The notes below the pieces were generated by a model that saw only the letters and a program-made list of their open reading frames with translations, searched no databases and had not been told where the DNA came from. DNA of 64,000 bases from Azoarcus sp. (GTDB lineage: Bacteria > Pseudomonadota > Gammaproteobacteria > Burkholderiales > Rhodocyclaceae), in the NCBI GenBank assembly GCA_030656215.1, contig JAUSOD010000012.1:1-64000 (forward strand). The letters are read 5' to 3'. Shown here in pieces: positions 16,378 to 25,395 of this stretch (positions are counted from its first letter, which is position 1; every line of letters begins with the position of its first letter). The position numbers and the translations under genes are program-made.

Positions 16378-17397
16378 TCAGGCGGCCATGGGCAAGGGCA
16401 CTTCCGGTTGCTGCGGCACGGCGTAGGTCAGTGGTGCCAGTGCGTTGTGGATACGCCCTGCCTGCGCGTCGTCGAGCAGCGAGAAAAGCACTTTCTGGAA
16501 GCGCGGCTCCATGACTCCGGAGACGATGTACTGCCAGCGGTAGGCCTTGAGCACGGTGGCGTGGATGTGCTCGAGCTGCGCATCGGTGAAGGGGGTGGTG
16601 GCGACAGCGGTGAAGTAGCGGGCATCGGCGGCGGCCTGTGCCTGCAGGATGCCGTCCACCGCGCCGACCAGTGCGATCAGGTCGTCCACCGCGGCATCGC
16701 GCTCGGCCGGACTCAGCTTTGCGTCTTCCCGTACCAGCTCGATCTCGTCGAGGATGGCGTGCTGCGACTCCTCCTTCCAGTGGAACAGGAACACGTCCTT
16801 CCACAGTTCGGAGAGCTGATCCTGCGGCGCTATGCTGGCGCGGTAATGGGCCTGGGTGAACAGCTCGATGTCGAGCGTCAGTGCCAGTACCGCCCAGGTG
16901 CTCTTGCCCAGCACCGCGGTGGCCACCGCGTTGGGGTCAGCGGTCCGCACGTAGCCGGCAGGCATGTCGGCGGACATCATCGCCTCGAGGCGGCGGAAAA
17001 GTTCCTGGTGCTTGAGTTCCTCGTCGGTCATGCGCACCAGTGCTTCGAGTGCCACCTGGTCGCCGAGCCAGTGCTCACGGCTGATCTCGAGCACCTTGGC
17101 GCCGATGAAGCGTTCGGCCAGGCCGAAGATGTAGGCGTAGCTGCGGCCCTGGACCTGGCTCAGCAGGCGTTTGTCGGCCGAGTTCAGAAAACCGATTTCA
17201 TTGACCAACGACAATCCAGCTGGCAGGAAGCTGCGGGTGTAGTCAAAGTGGCGTCCGCGAATCACATCGCGTTCGATCTCCCAGCGCACACGCTGCGAAA
17301 CTTCGATAACGCGGGCGTAGCGGCTGTCGATGGTTGGCGTGCTGGTGGACTGGGCGGCGGTGGACTGGGTGGCGGTGGACTGGGTGGCGGTAGTCAT
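16378..17397 (-). CDS. Ferritin-like diiron oxygenase-type protein
   Basis: 339 residues. Metal-ligand type motifs occur on successive helices: the EIERDV segment near residue 35, MTDEELKHQELF (about 120-131, an E..xH pair), and HWKEESQHAILDEIEL (about 205-220, an EExxH pair). This pattern fits four-helix-bundle diiron proteins of the AurF/ferritin-like group, which oxidise amines or bind iron. It could equally be a non-catalytic ferritin-like protein. Start at 17397 is supported by GGAGGA; the first residues are a low-complexity TQSTA repeat. It heads the minus-strand unit with the DUF1127 and MFS genes and is divergent from the OmpR-type regulator at 17603. Confidence 0.8.
   Translation of the reverse strand: MTTATQSTATQSTAAQSTSTPTIDSRYARVIEVSQRVRWEIERDVIRGRHFDYTRSFLPAGLSLVNEIGFLNSADKRLLSQVQGRSYAYIFGLAERFIGAKVLEISREHWLGDQVALEALVRMTDEELKHQELFRRLEAMMSADMPAGYVRTADPNAVATAVLGKSTWAVLALTLDIELFTQAHYRASIAPQDQLSELWKDVFLFHWKEESQHAILDEIELVREDAKLSPAERDAAVDDLIALVGAVDGILQAQAAADARYFTAVATTPFTDAQLEHIHATVLKAYRWQYIVSGVMEPRFQKVLFSLLDDAQAGRIHNALAPLTYAVPQQPEVPLPMAA
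17344..17388 (-). repeat. Three tandem 15-bp repeats coding for Thr/Gln/Ser/Ala residues
   Basis: Three units of GGTGGACTGGG(C/T)GGC lie head to tail; on the coding strand they specify TQSTA-like pentapeptides at residues 4-18 of the diiron protein. Units 2 and 3 are identical and unit 1 differs by one base, so this is a recent, probably copy-number-variable microsatellite. It affects only a disordered N-terminus. Confidence 0.9.
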
Positions 17398-17602
17398 GGC
17401 TTTGTTCCTCCGGTGGTTTGCCCCCGGTGGCATCCGGCCGCCGGGCGTGGTGCAACTTTGGGCCACGGTGGTATTCGTCCGATGTCAGTCGATCGCCGCT
17501 TTGTTGTGCTCGTGTATCCGCGCTGTGCCCTTGCGCGATCTGCGTTCCTGTCTTGTATTCGGGGTATTTCGTGCGCGTCGTAGCGGTGGCAAAATCAGCC
17601 TC

Positions 17603-18349
17603 ATGAACACGAGCGCCAACCTGTTGGTCGTCGACGACGACGCTGCGGTGCGTGCGATGCTTCTCGAGTACCTCGGCAGCCACGGCTATGCCGTGCGCAC
17701 GGCGGCCGATGGCGCTGAGATGCGCACCGAGATCGAACGGGCCTTGCCTGATCTGATCCTGCTCGACCTGCGCCTGCCGGACGAGGATGGGCTTACGCTG
17801 GCGCGTTATCTGCGCGAACACCATGATGTTGCGATCGTCATGGTGACCGCATCGGGCGACATCGTGGACCGGGTGGTGGGTCTGGAGGTGGGTGCGGACG
17901 ACTACCTGGCCAAGCCTTTCGACCCGCGCGAGCTGCTTGCCCGGATCAAGAGCGTATTGCGGCGGATGCAGACCCGGCCGCAGCAGGTGGCGCCGGCCCC
18001 GACCCCGAACGCGGCGGTGAGCCCGCCGAGCGGTCGCCAGCGCTTCGGTCGCTGCGAGATCGAGCTCGACTCACGGCGCCTGTTCGACTGCTCGGCGGGT
18101 GGCGCAGAGGTGCCGATGACTGCGATGGAATACGAACTGATCTGTGTGTTCCTGGCCAACCCTAACCGGGTGCTGTCACGCGACCAGTTGCTGATGCATA
18201 CGCGCAAGCGCGAGTGGGAGCCTTTCGATCGCTCGATCGACATCCGCGTCGGCCGTCTGCGGCGCAAGATCGAGCCCGACCCCACGGCTGAGCCAAGCTG
18301 TATCAGGACGGTGCGTAACGCCGGCTACATGTACGTGCCTGAGCGCTGA
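17603..18349 (+). CDS. OmpR-family response regulator
   Basis: 248 residues. The receiver domain (about 5-120) has acidic DDD near residue 11-13, the phospho-acceptor Asp in LILLDLRLPDEDG (about 55) and Lys in YLAKPFDP (about 106). A Pro/Ala-rich linker precedes the winged-helix DNA-binding domain (about 155-245), with RSIDIRVGRLRRKIEPDP and RTVRNAGYMYVP typical of OmpR/PhoB. No sensor kinase is adjacent; the hybrid kinase at 12201 is the nearest. It is divergent from the diiron protein gene across a 205-bp intergenic region and is a good candidate regulator for it. Confidence 0.93.
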   Translation: MNTSANLLVVDDDAAVRAMLLEYLGSHGYAVRTAADGAEMRTEIERALPDLILLDLRLPDEDGLTLARYLREHHDVAIVMVTASGDIVDRVVGLEVGADDYLAKPFDPRELLARIKSVLRRMQTRPQQVAPAPTPNAAVSPPSGRQRFGRCEIELDSRRLFDCSAGGAEVPMTAMEYELICVFLANPNRVLSRDQLLMHTRKREWEPFDRSIDIRVGRLRRKIEPDPTAEPSCIRTVRNAGYMYVPER

Positions 18350-18585
18350 TCCGGGCCAGCGGCCTGCTTGCGCGCCACGACTGAACAAGCTGAGCAAGAA
18401 CAAGGTGTGCGCCTCGCCGGACGTGTACGATGCTCGCACCAAAGGCGTCGCCTCGGGCCAGGCTTCGCGCCGTGCCGACCGAAGCCGTCAAGCTTGGAAT
18501 GTCGATCGACTCGCGTCGTTCGAGCTTGTCCCAGCAGTGAAATCATGAAGGTCCGTTGCGTCGGTGGCGGGCGGGAGAAAGGGGC

Positions 18586-19419
18586 ATGGACAGGAACTCG
18601 ATTCTCAGGACGATCGCGAACGAAGTCCGCAGCGGCGACATCAGCTTTCCGACCAGCGTTCAGGTCGCGCTCAAACTGCAACGCGCACTTGATGACCCGG
18701 ATTGCCATGTCGATACCGCAACGCAATTGATTCGCGCTGAGCCGCTGCTGTCGTCAAAGGTGGTCGCGATGGCGAATTCGGTGGCCTTCAACCGGTCGGG
18801 GCGCGAGATCGCCGATGTACGCACGGCCGTGTCGCGCCTCGGTTTTCGCACCATCCGTTCGCTGGCGGCGGGCGTCGTGACGCGACAGTTGGCGGGTGAT
18901 CGTTCGGCCGCCACCAGCGCCCTTGCCGCCCGGCTGTGGGAGCACACCACCCACGTCGCCGCACTGGCGCGGGTGATTGCCGCCCGGCTGACCCATCAGG
19001 ACCCCGAGACTGCCATGTTTGCCGGCATCGTGCACGAAGTCGGCGGCTTTTACCTGATCTCTCGGGCCAAGGATTACCCGGTGCTGCTCGACGAGCGTTT
19101 TTCGGTCGAGGAAGATAGCGGCGAAGCCGAGGTCGGGCGCGCCGTCCTCGCTGCGCTCAAGGTGCCCGATGCCGTGGTTGAAGCGATCGAGGTGCTGTGG
19201 CAGGGTTTTCTGGCGATACCGCCGAGCACGCTTGGCGACACCCTGCTTCTGGCCGAGGAGCTGTCGCCGGTTGCCTGCCCGCTGAGCGAGCTTGCGGGTC
19301 AGGCGCCGGTCTGTCGCGCCGCAAGTATCGACATGGTGATCGGTGCGGACACGCTGAGTGAAATTCTTGCGGAGTCGGCCGTGGAAGTGGAGTCTCTTGC
19401 AAGTGCGCTGCGCGTCTGA
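18586..19419 (+). CDS. HDOD-domain protein
   Basis: 277 residues. Residues about 15-210 form an HDOD domain (FPTSVQVALKLQRALDDPDC, TATQLIRAEPLLSSKVVAMANS), an HD-like fold without the full catalytic metal set, used in signal-transduction outputs. The HEVGGFYLI segment near residue 150 retains an HE but not the usual HD pair. Start at 18586 is preferred for the purine-rich GGGAGAAAGGGG upstream; the frame is open further up. It stands alone between the response regulator and a convergent MFS gene. The 236 bp before it holds no other feature I recognise. Confidence 0.85.
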   Translation: MDRNSILRTIANEVRSGDISFPTSVQVALKLQRALDDPDCHVDTATQLIRAEPLLSSKVVAMANSVAFNRSGREIADVRTAVSRLGFRTIRSLAAGVVTRQLAGDRSAATSALAARLWEHTTHVAALARVIAARLTHQDPETAMFAGIVHEVGGFYLISRAKDYPVLLDERFSVEEDSGEAEVGRAVLAALKVPDAVVEAIEVLWQGFLAIPPSTLGDTLLLAEELSPVACPLSELAGQAPVCRAASIDMVIGADTLSEILAESAVEVESLASALRV

Positions 19420-19508
19420 CCACTACGCGGAGTCTCGTCATCTTTCTCTGCCATGTATAGCAAGGCTGAGCGCGCGCGTTGCGTTTTTACCGGTACTCCG
19501 CTGGCCGC

Positions 19509-20735
19509 TCAGTCGTTGCGGACGACCGGTTTGAAACGGGGCAGCAGCAGATAGACTCCGAGTGCGAGCCCGATCTCGATCGCACCCACCGAGATGAATA
19601 CGGCCGCATAGGGGGTATCGGTGATCGACTGATACAGGGCGAGCAATGCGCTGCTGATGAGCGGGCCACAGGCAAAACCGAGTGAGCCGGCCATATTGAA
19701 TGCGGCCACTGCGCTCGCGCGACAATCGGCGCCCGCGTATTGCGCAACCAGTACCAGTGAGGGGGCATACATCAGTGCCGCGATGACGCCACCGCCGGCC
19801 ATTGCGACGACCATCCAGTGCTCGGGCACAAAGCCGAGCACACCGAGAAACAGGCCGTAGAGGATGCTGCCTGCAATCATCATGTTCAGCGGGTTGAAGC
19901 GTCGGCAGAGGTGCCCGGCGGGCCAGGTCAGCAGCGAAAATGGGATCAGGAAGGCCGCCATCGCCGCGCCGATGGCCGGTGCATCGAAGCCAAGCACGGT
20001 GCCGAGGTAGAGCACCAGGGTCGACACGATGAAGCCGACGGTCAGGCGGTCGACAAAGGAAAAAGCCATCGGCACCAGCAACTCGCGATGACTGCGCAAG
20101 GCACGCAGGACTTCGGCTGCGGGCAGGCGCCGGCGCACTGTGGCGGATTCGTGCAAACCCATCAGCGCCACCATTGCCAGGCACAGCGACAGTACGCCGC
20201 CGCCCAGCGGCACCCACAAGGCATCGTGCCCGCCCAGCCACCCGCCCAGCGGTGCGCCGGTGGCGACGCCCAGGCTGATCGAGGCGCCGACGGCCCCCAT
20301 CCGCGCGCCGAGCCGGCCCGCGGTGGCATGTTCGGCGCCGAGCGTCATCAGCAGCGACAGCGCGGACATGTGGGCGAAGCCTTCGAGCAGGCGCAGGCCG
20401 AGTGCCGCCGGATATGATTCCACCCAACCGAGCGCGAGCAGGAACAGGCCGTTGGCCGCGAGGGCCGCAACGGCGAGCGTCTTGCGCCGGCCGATGCGGT
20501 CCGACAGCAAGCCGGCTACGGGCGCGCCGAGCAATGCGCCGAACATGTTGATCGACATGAACAGGTGGCTTTCGAACTGGCCGAGCCCGACGAAGCGTCC
20601 GCTGGTGAGCGCCGGCAGCACCGGCACCATCGCAGTCACCGGCAGCATCAGGCAGAACAGCAGGAACAGCGGCAGCCAACTGGCAAGGTGGCCGGGGCGG
20701 GCAACAGGAACAATGGACGGAGTCGCTGCAGTCAT
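19509..20735 (-). CDS. MFS transporter
   Basis: 408 residues from the ATG at 20735 with 12 predicted membrane helices. Motif A is intact (GLLSDRIGRRKTL, residues about 75-87). A GTG at 20757-20759, preceded by GGAGG at short distance, is an alternative start that would overlap the upstream gene. It resembles drug/metabolite efflux-type members (DHA1-like); substrate unknown. It follows the 77-residue membrane protein and the IclR regulator on the same strand, so the three could form an operon. Confidence 0.9.
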   Translation of the reverse strand: MTAATPSIVPVARPGHLASWLPLFLLFCLMLPVTAMVPVLPALTSGRFVGLGQFESHLFMSINMFGALLGAPVAGLLSDRIGRRKTLAVAALAANGLFLLALGWVESYPAALGLRLLEGFAHMSALSLLMTLGAEHATAGRLGARMGAVGASISLGVATGAPLGGWLGGHDALWVPLGGGVLSLCLAMVALMGLHESATVRRRLPAAEVLRALRSHRELLVPMAFSFVDRLTVGFIVSTLVLYLGTVLGFDAPAIGAAMAAFLIPFSLLTWPAGHLCRRFNPLNMMIAGSILYGLFLGVLGFVPEHWMVVAMAGGGVIAALMYAPSLVLVAQYAGADCRASAVAAFNMAGSLGFACGPLISSALLALYQSITDTPYAAVFISVGAIEIGLALGVYLLLPRFKPVVRND

Positions 20736-20748
20736 GAGCCGGGTGGGT

Positions 20749-20982
20749 TCAGCTGCCACCCGCCTCCGCAGCCGAGTCGGACGGTGCGTCGCGCATCAGG
20801 TGCAGCGCAAGCAGGATGCCGATCACCGCGTTGGCCACCGCCAGCACGCCCACCGCCAGCGCAACCAGCGGCAACAGGTCGTAGTTGCGGGCAATCCAGG
20901 CCAGCACGGTGGACAACAGGTTAAGGACGATCATCAGCCAGAACGTGGGCTTGCGCGGCTGATAGAGTCTGGACAGCTTCAT
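20749..20982 (-). CDS. Small two-helix membrane protein, hypothetical
   Basis: 77 residues with two hydrophobic stretches (FWLMIVLNLLSTVLAWIA and LVALAVGVLAVANAVIGILL) and polar ends. There are no recognised motifs. It lies between the IclR gene (45 bp upstream) and the MFS gene (13 bp downstream) on the same strand, and may be an accessory to the transporter. The ribosome-binding sequence is weak. Confidence 0.7.
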   Translation of the reverse strand: MKLSRLYQPRKPTFWLMIVLNLLSTVLAWIARNYDLLPLVALAVGVLAVANAVIGILLALHLMRDAPSDSAAEAGGS

Positions 20983-21027
20983 GATGCGCCCTGGGAAAAG
21001 CCTGCAAACCGGTGCCGCAGGAGCCGC

Positions 21028-21834
21028 TTACTTGCTGATGTAACCGAGCGACTTCGAAATTTCGTCTGCGGTTTCGCGCACCAGGGGGGCACGGTCGGGG
21101 TTGAACCGCTCCGAGGGGGTGGACAGCGACAGGCCGGCAACGAGTTCACCGCTGTCGTCACGAATGCCGGCCGCGATGCAGCGTACCCCGGCTTCGACTT
21201 CGTCGAGGTCGAAGGCCACCGCGTGGCGCCGGACTTTCTCCAGTTCCTTTTCCAGTTCGGGCAGCGTGGTGATCGATTCCGGGGTGGAAGGTGGCAGGCC
21301 GGTGCGGCGGGCGTAGTCGCGCACCTTCTCGGTGCCGTCTTCGACCAGAAAGAGTTTGCCAGTGGCAGTGGTGTGCAGCGGCGCGCGCGCGCCGACGATG
21401 TGCACCACGCGTACTGAAGAGCGACCGCTCGAGGTCCGCTCGACATAGACGATCTCGTCACCGGCGCGAATGCCCAGGTTGACGCTTTCGCCGGTGGCGG
21501 CGTGCAGCTTGAGCATCGCAGTCATCGCCGTGTCGCGCAGCGAGATGCGTGACTTGACCAGGCTTCCGAGTTCCAGCAGGCGGATGCCCAGGCGATAGAT
21601 GCCGGCGTCGGAGCGGTCGACGAAGCCGCTCTGGGTCATGGCGCCCAGGATGCGGTGTGCCGTCGACGGATGCAGCCCGGATTCCAGTGCCAGTTGCTTG
21701 AGCGACACGGGGTCTGGGTGCGCGGCGAGGGCGTCGAGCAGCTTCATCATGCGCTCGATGACCTGGATCGGGTTCTTCACTTCTGCCGGGGCGGGGGTTT
21801 CGACGATCGTTCTGCTGGACACAGGAGCCTGCAA
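21028..21834 (-). CDS. IclR-family transcriptional regulator
   Basis: 268 residues. A winged helix-turn-helix occupies about 20-85 (VSLKQLALESGLHPSTAHRI) and the IclR effector domain about 90-265 (GARAPLHTTATGKLFL, CIAAGIRDDSGELVAGLSLS). These proteins usually repress or activate catabolic and transport genes. It precedes the small membrane protein and MFS transporter, its likely targets, and is divergent from the first Mrp operon. The inducer is not evident. Confidence 0.93.
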   Translation of the reverse strand: MQAPVSSRTIVETPAPAEVKNPIQVIERMMKLLDALAAHPDPVSLKQLALESGLHPSTAHRILGAMTQSGFVDRSDAGIYRLGIRLLELGSLVKSRISLRDTAMTAMLKLHAATGESVNLGIRAGDEIVYVERTSSGRSSVRVVHIVGARAPLHTTATGKLFLVEDGTEKVRDYARRTGLPPSTPESITTLPELEKELEKVRRHAVAFDLDEVEAGVRCIAAGIRDDSGELVAGLSLSTPSERFNPDRAPLVRETADEISKSLGYISK

Positions 21835-22166
21835 GTTTTCTTAACGGATAAATGGTAACCGTGTAACGTGATTTCGCCTAGTGAAAGGAATCAGCAAGGT
21901 CTTATGGATAGGGTGCGTTTCCGAACGCGGCGGGTGCTTCTTTCGCGGGCTGTCGCGCCCCGATGATTCAGGATGTCCGGCGCGGCTTCGACTGGCCGAA
22001 AGCGGCGCTCAGGCGTGCTTTCGGACCGCCATCGCGGGTTCCGATAGGTGATGTGTTTTGTCCGGGATATACTTTTGGCCAATAGTGCCCGGCCGAGCCG
22101 GGTTGTTTTTTGCCCAGGCAGCCTGTTCGTCGAGGCGATGCTGTCTGTGATACACCGGGAAACGGA
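21835..22166 (+). promoter_or_regulatory. Intergenic/leader region of Mrp operon 1 with intrinsic-terminator-like hairpin
   Basis: No gene is seen in this 332-bp region between divergent iclR and mrpA. On the plus strand CCGAAAGC/GCTTTCGG (21996-22024) forms an 8-bp hairpin. TATACT at 22068-22073 is a possible -10 element without a good -35. CCCGGC-CGA-GCCGGG (22088-22102) followed by TTGTTTTTT (22103-22111) is a textbook intrinsic terminator, 55 bp before mrpA. As no upstream plus-strand gene exists to end here, it may attenuate mrp transcription or end a small RNA. Confidence 0.55.
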
Positions 22167-25019
22167 ATGAGCCTTGTCCTGATCGTGCTATTGCCGTTCA
22201 TCGGCGCCATGCTGCCCGCGCTGATGATTCGCGCCGGGCGCAACGCCTGTGCGACGACGACCTTCTCGGTCACCTTGCTGGCTTTCGTGCTGCTGTTGTC
22301 CCATGCGCCGGCGGTGTTTCGCGGCGAGGTGGTGCAGGCCGGGTGGGATTGGTTGCCTGCGCTCGGACTCAACGTCAATTTCTTTCTCGACGGGCTGGGC
22401 TTCTTCTTTGCCGGACTGATACTCGGCATTGGCTTGCTGATCATCACCTATGCCCGTTTCTATCTGTCGAAAGACGATCCGATGGGCAGTTTCTACACCT
22501 ATCTGCTGCTCTTCCAGGGCGCGATGGTTGGCATCGTGCTGTCGGACAATATCCTGTTGCTGCTGATCTTCTGGGAGCTGACCAGCCTGTCGTCCTTCCT
22601 CTTGATCGGTTACTGGAAACACCTGCCTGAGGGCCGGCAGGGGGCACGTATGGCCCTGGTGGTCACCGGTTCCGGCGGCTTGGCGATGATCGCCGGGATG
22701 CTGGTCCTGGGTGACATTGCGGGTTCCTACGAACTGAGCGTGATCCTGCAGAACGGGGAGGCGATTCAGGCGTCGCCCTTGTATGTGCCCGCGCTGCTGC
22801 TGATCCTGGCCGGTTGCTTCACCAAGTCGGCGCAGTTTCCGTTCCACTTCTGGCTGCCGCACGCCATGGCCGCACCCACCCCGGTGTCGGCCTATCTGCA
22901 TTCGGCCACCATGGTCAAGGCCGGTCTGTTCCTGATGGCACGGCTGTGGCCGGTACTGGCGGGCACCGACGCCTGGTTCTACATTGTCGCCACCACCGGT
23001 CTGATCACGATGCTGATCGGGGCTTTCATCGCCCTGTTCAAGGACGACCTCAAGGCGTTGCTCGCCTACTCCACGGTGAGCCACCTCGGCCTGATCACGA
23101 TGCTGTTCGGCCTCGGCACGCCGATGGCCGCCACCGCGGCAGTGTTCCACATCCTCAATCATGCGACGTTCAAGGCGGCGCTGTTCATGAACGCCGGCAT
23201 CATCGACCATGAGTCCGGCACGCGCGACATCAAGCGTCTGGGCGGGCTGCTGTACCTGATGCCGATTTCCGCCACGATGGCGATGCTCGCCGCGGCATCG
23301 ATGGCGGGCATTCCGCCGCTGAACGGTTTCCTGTCCAAGGAAATGATGCTGCATGAGGTGGCCAATACGGCGTGGGCGGGGCAAGGCTGGCTGATGGGTG
23401 CGGTGGCAACGCTGGCTGCGTGCTTCTCGGTGGCTTACTCGTTCCGCTACATCGCGCATGTCTTCTTCGGACCGGCGCGCGACGACTATCCGCACAAGCC
23501 GCACGACCCGCCGGCCGGCATGTGGATGCCGCCCGCACTGCTGGTGGTGCTGGTGGTGTTGATCGGGCTGTTTCCGGACACGGTCGCGGGCCCGCTGGTG
23601 TCCACCGTGGCGCGTGCGGTGACCGGGGGCGAGGTGCTCGATTATCACCTCGCACTGTGGCACGGCTTTACCCCTGCGTTGGGCATGAGTGCCGTCGCGG
23701 TGGTGATTGGCCTGGTGCTGCTGCGGCGCTACGGACTGGTGCGCGGCTGGTGGCAGGCCGGGCCGCATCCGCAGGCCAAGGAGATGTTCGACGCCCTGAT
23801 CGCTGCGGCGGTGCGCATGGCGCACACCGTCACCCACGGCTTGCACGATGGCTCGCTGCAACGTTACCTGGCGCTGATGATCGGGGCGATGGTGCTGCTC
23901 GGGTTCAGTGTCTATCTTGGCGCACCGTCTGCGCCAGGCACCCGTGTCCTGCTGCCGGTGACGCTGGTGGCGGCAACCGGCTGGCTGCTGCTGGTGGGCG
24001 GCTGCGTGGTCGTGGTGCTGCAGCATCGACAGCGTCTGCAGGCCCTGATCGCGGTCGGGGTGGTGGGGCTGATGGTGTCGATCGGCTTCGTTTATCTCTC
24101 TGCGCCCGATCTTGCCCTGACCCAGATTTCGGTCGAGGTGGTTACCGTCATCCTGATGCTGCTCGCGCTCAATCTGTTACCCAAGACCACGCCGGCCGAG
24201 CCTGGGCGGGCCCGCCACCTGCGCGATGGATTGCTTGCGCTGGCCGCGGGTGCAGGTGTGGGCGGTGCCGCCTGGGCGGTACTGACGCGCGATGCCGAGA
24301 CGATCTCGGGCTACTACCTTGAACAGGCCGTGCCAGGGGGGGGCGGGACCAACGTGGTGAACGTGATCCTGGTCGACTTCCGCGGGTTTGACACCTTTGG
24401 CGAGATCATCGTGCTCGGCATTGCCGCTCTGGTGATCTTTGCCCTGCTCGATGGCGCGATGCACGGTGCTGTGGCACGCAAGCTGGCAAGCTGGGTGCCG
24501 GACCAGCCACGGGCTGCCGACCGCCATCCGATGATGCTCGCGGTGGCCACCCGGCTCATGTTGCCATTGGCGCTGATGGTCGGTTTTTACATCTTCCTGC
24601 GCGGCCATAACGTGCCGGGCGGTGGATTCATCGCCGGGCTGGTGGTGGCGATTGCGCTGATCGTACAGTACATGGCCAGTGGCTTCGGCTGGGCGGCGCA
24701 GCGGATGAAGCTCGACTACCACGGCATGATCGGCTGGGGCGTGCTGATCGCCGCCACCACCGGGCTGGGCGCATGGGTGGTGGGACATCCATTCCTCACC
24801 AGCACGATGTGGCACGTCGATCTTCCCGTGCTGGGGGAACTTCATGTGGCGTCGGCCATGTTCTTCGATGCCGGGGTATTCCTTGTGGTGGTGGGCGCTA
24901 CCATGCTGGCATTGGCCAACCTGTCGCGCATCGGTCGCCGTGCCGAGCATCTGCTGGTCAATGTCGGGCCGATGGATGTCGATCCGTCGGCATCGGCAGC
25001 CCGGCCCGTGGAGAATTGA
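22167..25019 (+). CDS. mrpA: Mrp antiporter subunit A, fused A/B type (operon 1)
   Basis: 950 residues, nearly all membrane. The N-terminal ~500 residues are the NuoL-like proton-channel module, with FWLPHAMAAPTPVSAYLHSA and STVSHLGLITMLFG as signature segments. The C-terminal part carries the MrpA tail and an MnhB domain (PLALMVGFYIFLRGHNVPGG at about 805-825), so the B subunit is fused, as in many proteobacteria. It works with C-G to exchange Na+ or K+ for H+ across the inner membrane. The start at 22167 has only weak GGAAACGGA upstream. It is one base ahead of mrpC. Confidence 0.95.
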   Translation: MSLVLIVLLPFIGAMLPALMIRAGRNACATTTFSVTLLAFVLLLSHAPAVFRGEVVQAGWDWLPALGLNVNFFLDGLGFFFAGLILGIGLLIITYARFYLSKDDPMGSFYTYLLLFQGAMVGIVLSDNILLLLIFWELTSLSSFLLIGYWKHLPEGRQGARMALVVTGSGGLAMIAGMLVLGDIAGSYELSVILQNGEAIQASPLYVPALLLILAGCFTKSAQFPFHFWLPHAMAAPTPVSAYLHSATMVKAGLFLMARLWPVLAGTDAWFYIVATTGLITMLIGAFIALFKDDLKALLAYSTVSHLGLITMLFGLGTPMAATAAVFHILNHATFKAALFMNAGIIDHESGTRDIKRLGGLLYLMPISATMAMLAAASMAGIPPLNGFLSKEMMLHEVANTAWAGQGWLMGAVATLAACFSVAYSFRYIAHVFFGPARDDYPHKPHDPPAGMWMPPALLVVLVVLIGLFPDTVAGPLVSTVARAVTGGEVLDYHLALWHGFTPALGMSAVAVVIGLVLLRRYGLVRGWWQAGPHPQAKEMFDALIAAAVRMAHTVTHGLHDGSLQRYLALMIGAMVLLGFSVYLGAPSAPGTRVLLPVTLVAATGWLLLVGGCVVVVLQHRQRLQALIAVGVVGLMVSIGFVYLSAPDLALTQISVEVVTVILMLLALNLLPKTTPAEPGRARHLRDGLLALAAGAGVGGAAWAVLTRDAETISGYYLEQAVPGGGGTNVVNVILVDFRGFDTFGEIIVLGIAALVIFALLDGAMHGAVARKLASWVPDQPRAADRHPMMLAVATRLMLPLALMVGFYIFLRGHNVPGGGFIAGLVVAIALIVQYMASGFGWAAQRMKLDYHGMIGWGVLIAATTGLGAWVVGHPFLTSTMWHVDLPVLGELHVASAMFFDAGVFLVVVGATMLALANLSRIGRRAEHLLVNVGPMDVDPSASAARPVEN

Positions 25020-25020
25020 G

Positions 25021-25395
25021 ATGGAGTTTCTGCTTGCAAGTGCGGTGGGGGTGATGACGGCGGCCGGCGTGTACCTGCTGCTGCGCGCCCGCACCTTTAC
25101 CGTGGTCCTCGGTCTGGCCCTGCTCTCATATGCAACCAACGTGTTCCTGTTTGCCATGGGGCGGCTGGTGATCGATCAGCCGCCGGTGATCAGTGCGCTG
25201 GCCAAGGGCTATTCGGATCCGCTGCCACAGGCGCTGGTGCTGACCGCAATCGTGATTTCCTTCGCCATGACCGCGGTCGTGGTGGTGATGGCCCTGCGCA
25301 GTTTTCTTGAGAGTGGAACCGATCAGGGCATGCTCGAGCCCGTCCCCCACACGACGCCGTCTGCCGGCGCCGAGGTTGCGGAGGGCAGTCGATGA
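25021..25395 (+). CDS. mrpC: Mrp antiporter subunit C (operon 1)
   Basis: 124 residues, NuoK-like with three membrane helices (MEFLLASAVGVMTAAGVYLL, then ALVLTAIVISFAMTAVVVVM). The conserved DPLPQALVLTAIVI segment is diagnostic of Mrp/MnhC. The start is one base after the mrpA stop and its end overlaps mrpD by four bases. Confidence 0.95.
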   Translation: MEFLLASAVGVMTAAGVYLLLRARTFTVVLGLALLSYATNVFLFAMGRLVIDQPPVISALAKGYSDPLPQALVLTAIVISFAMTAVVVVMALRSFLESGTDQGMLEPVPHTTPSAGAEVAEGSR

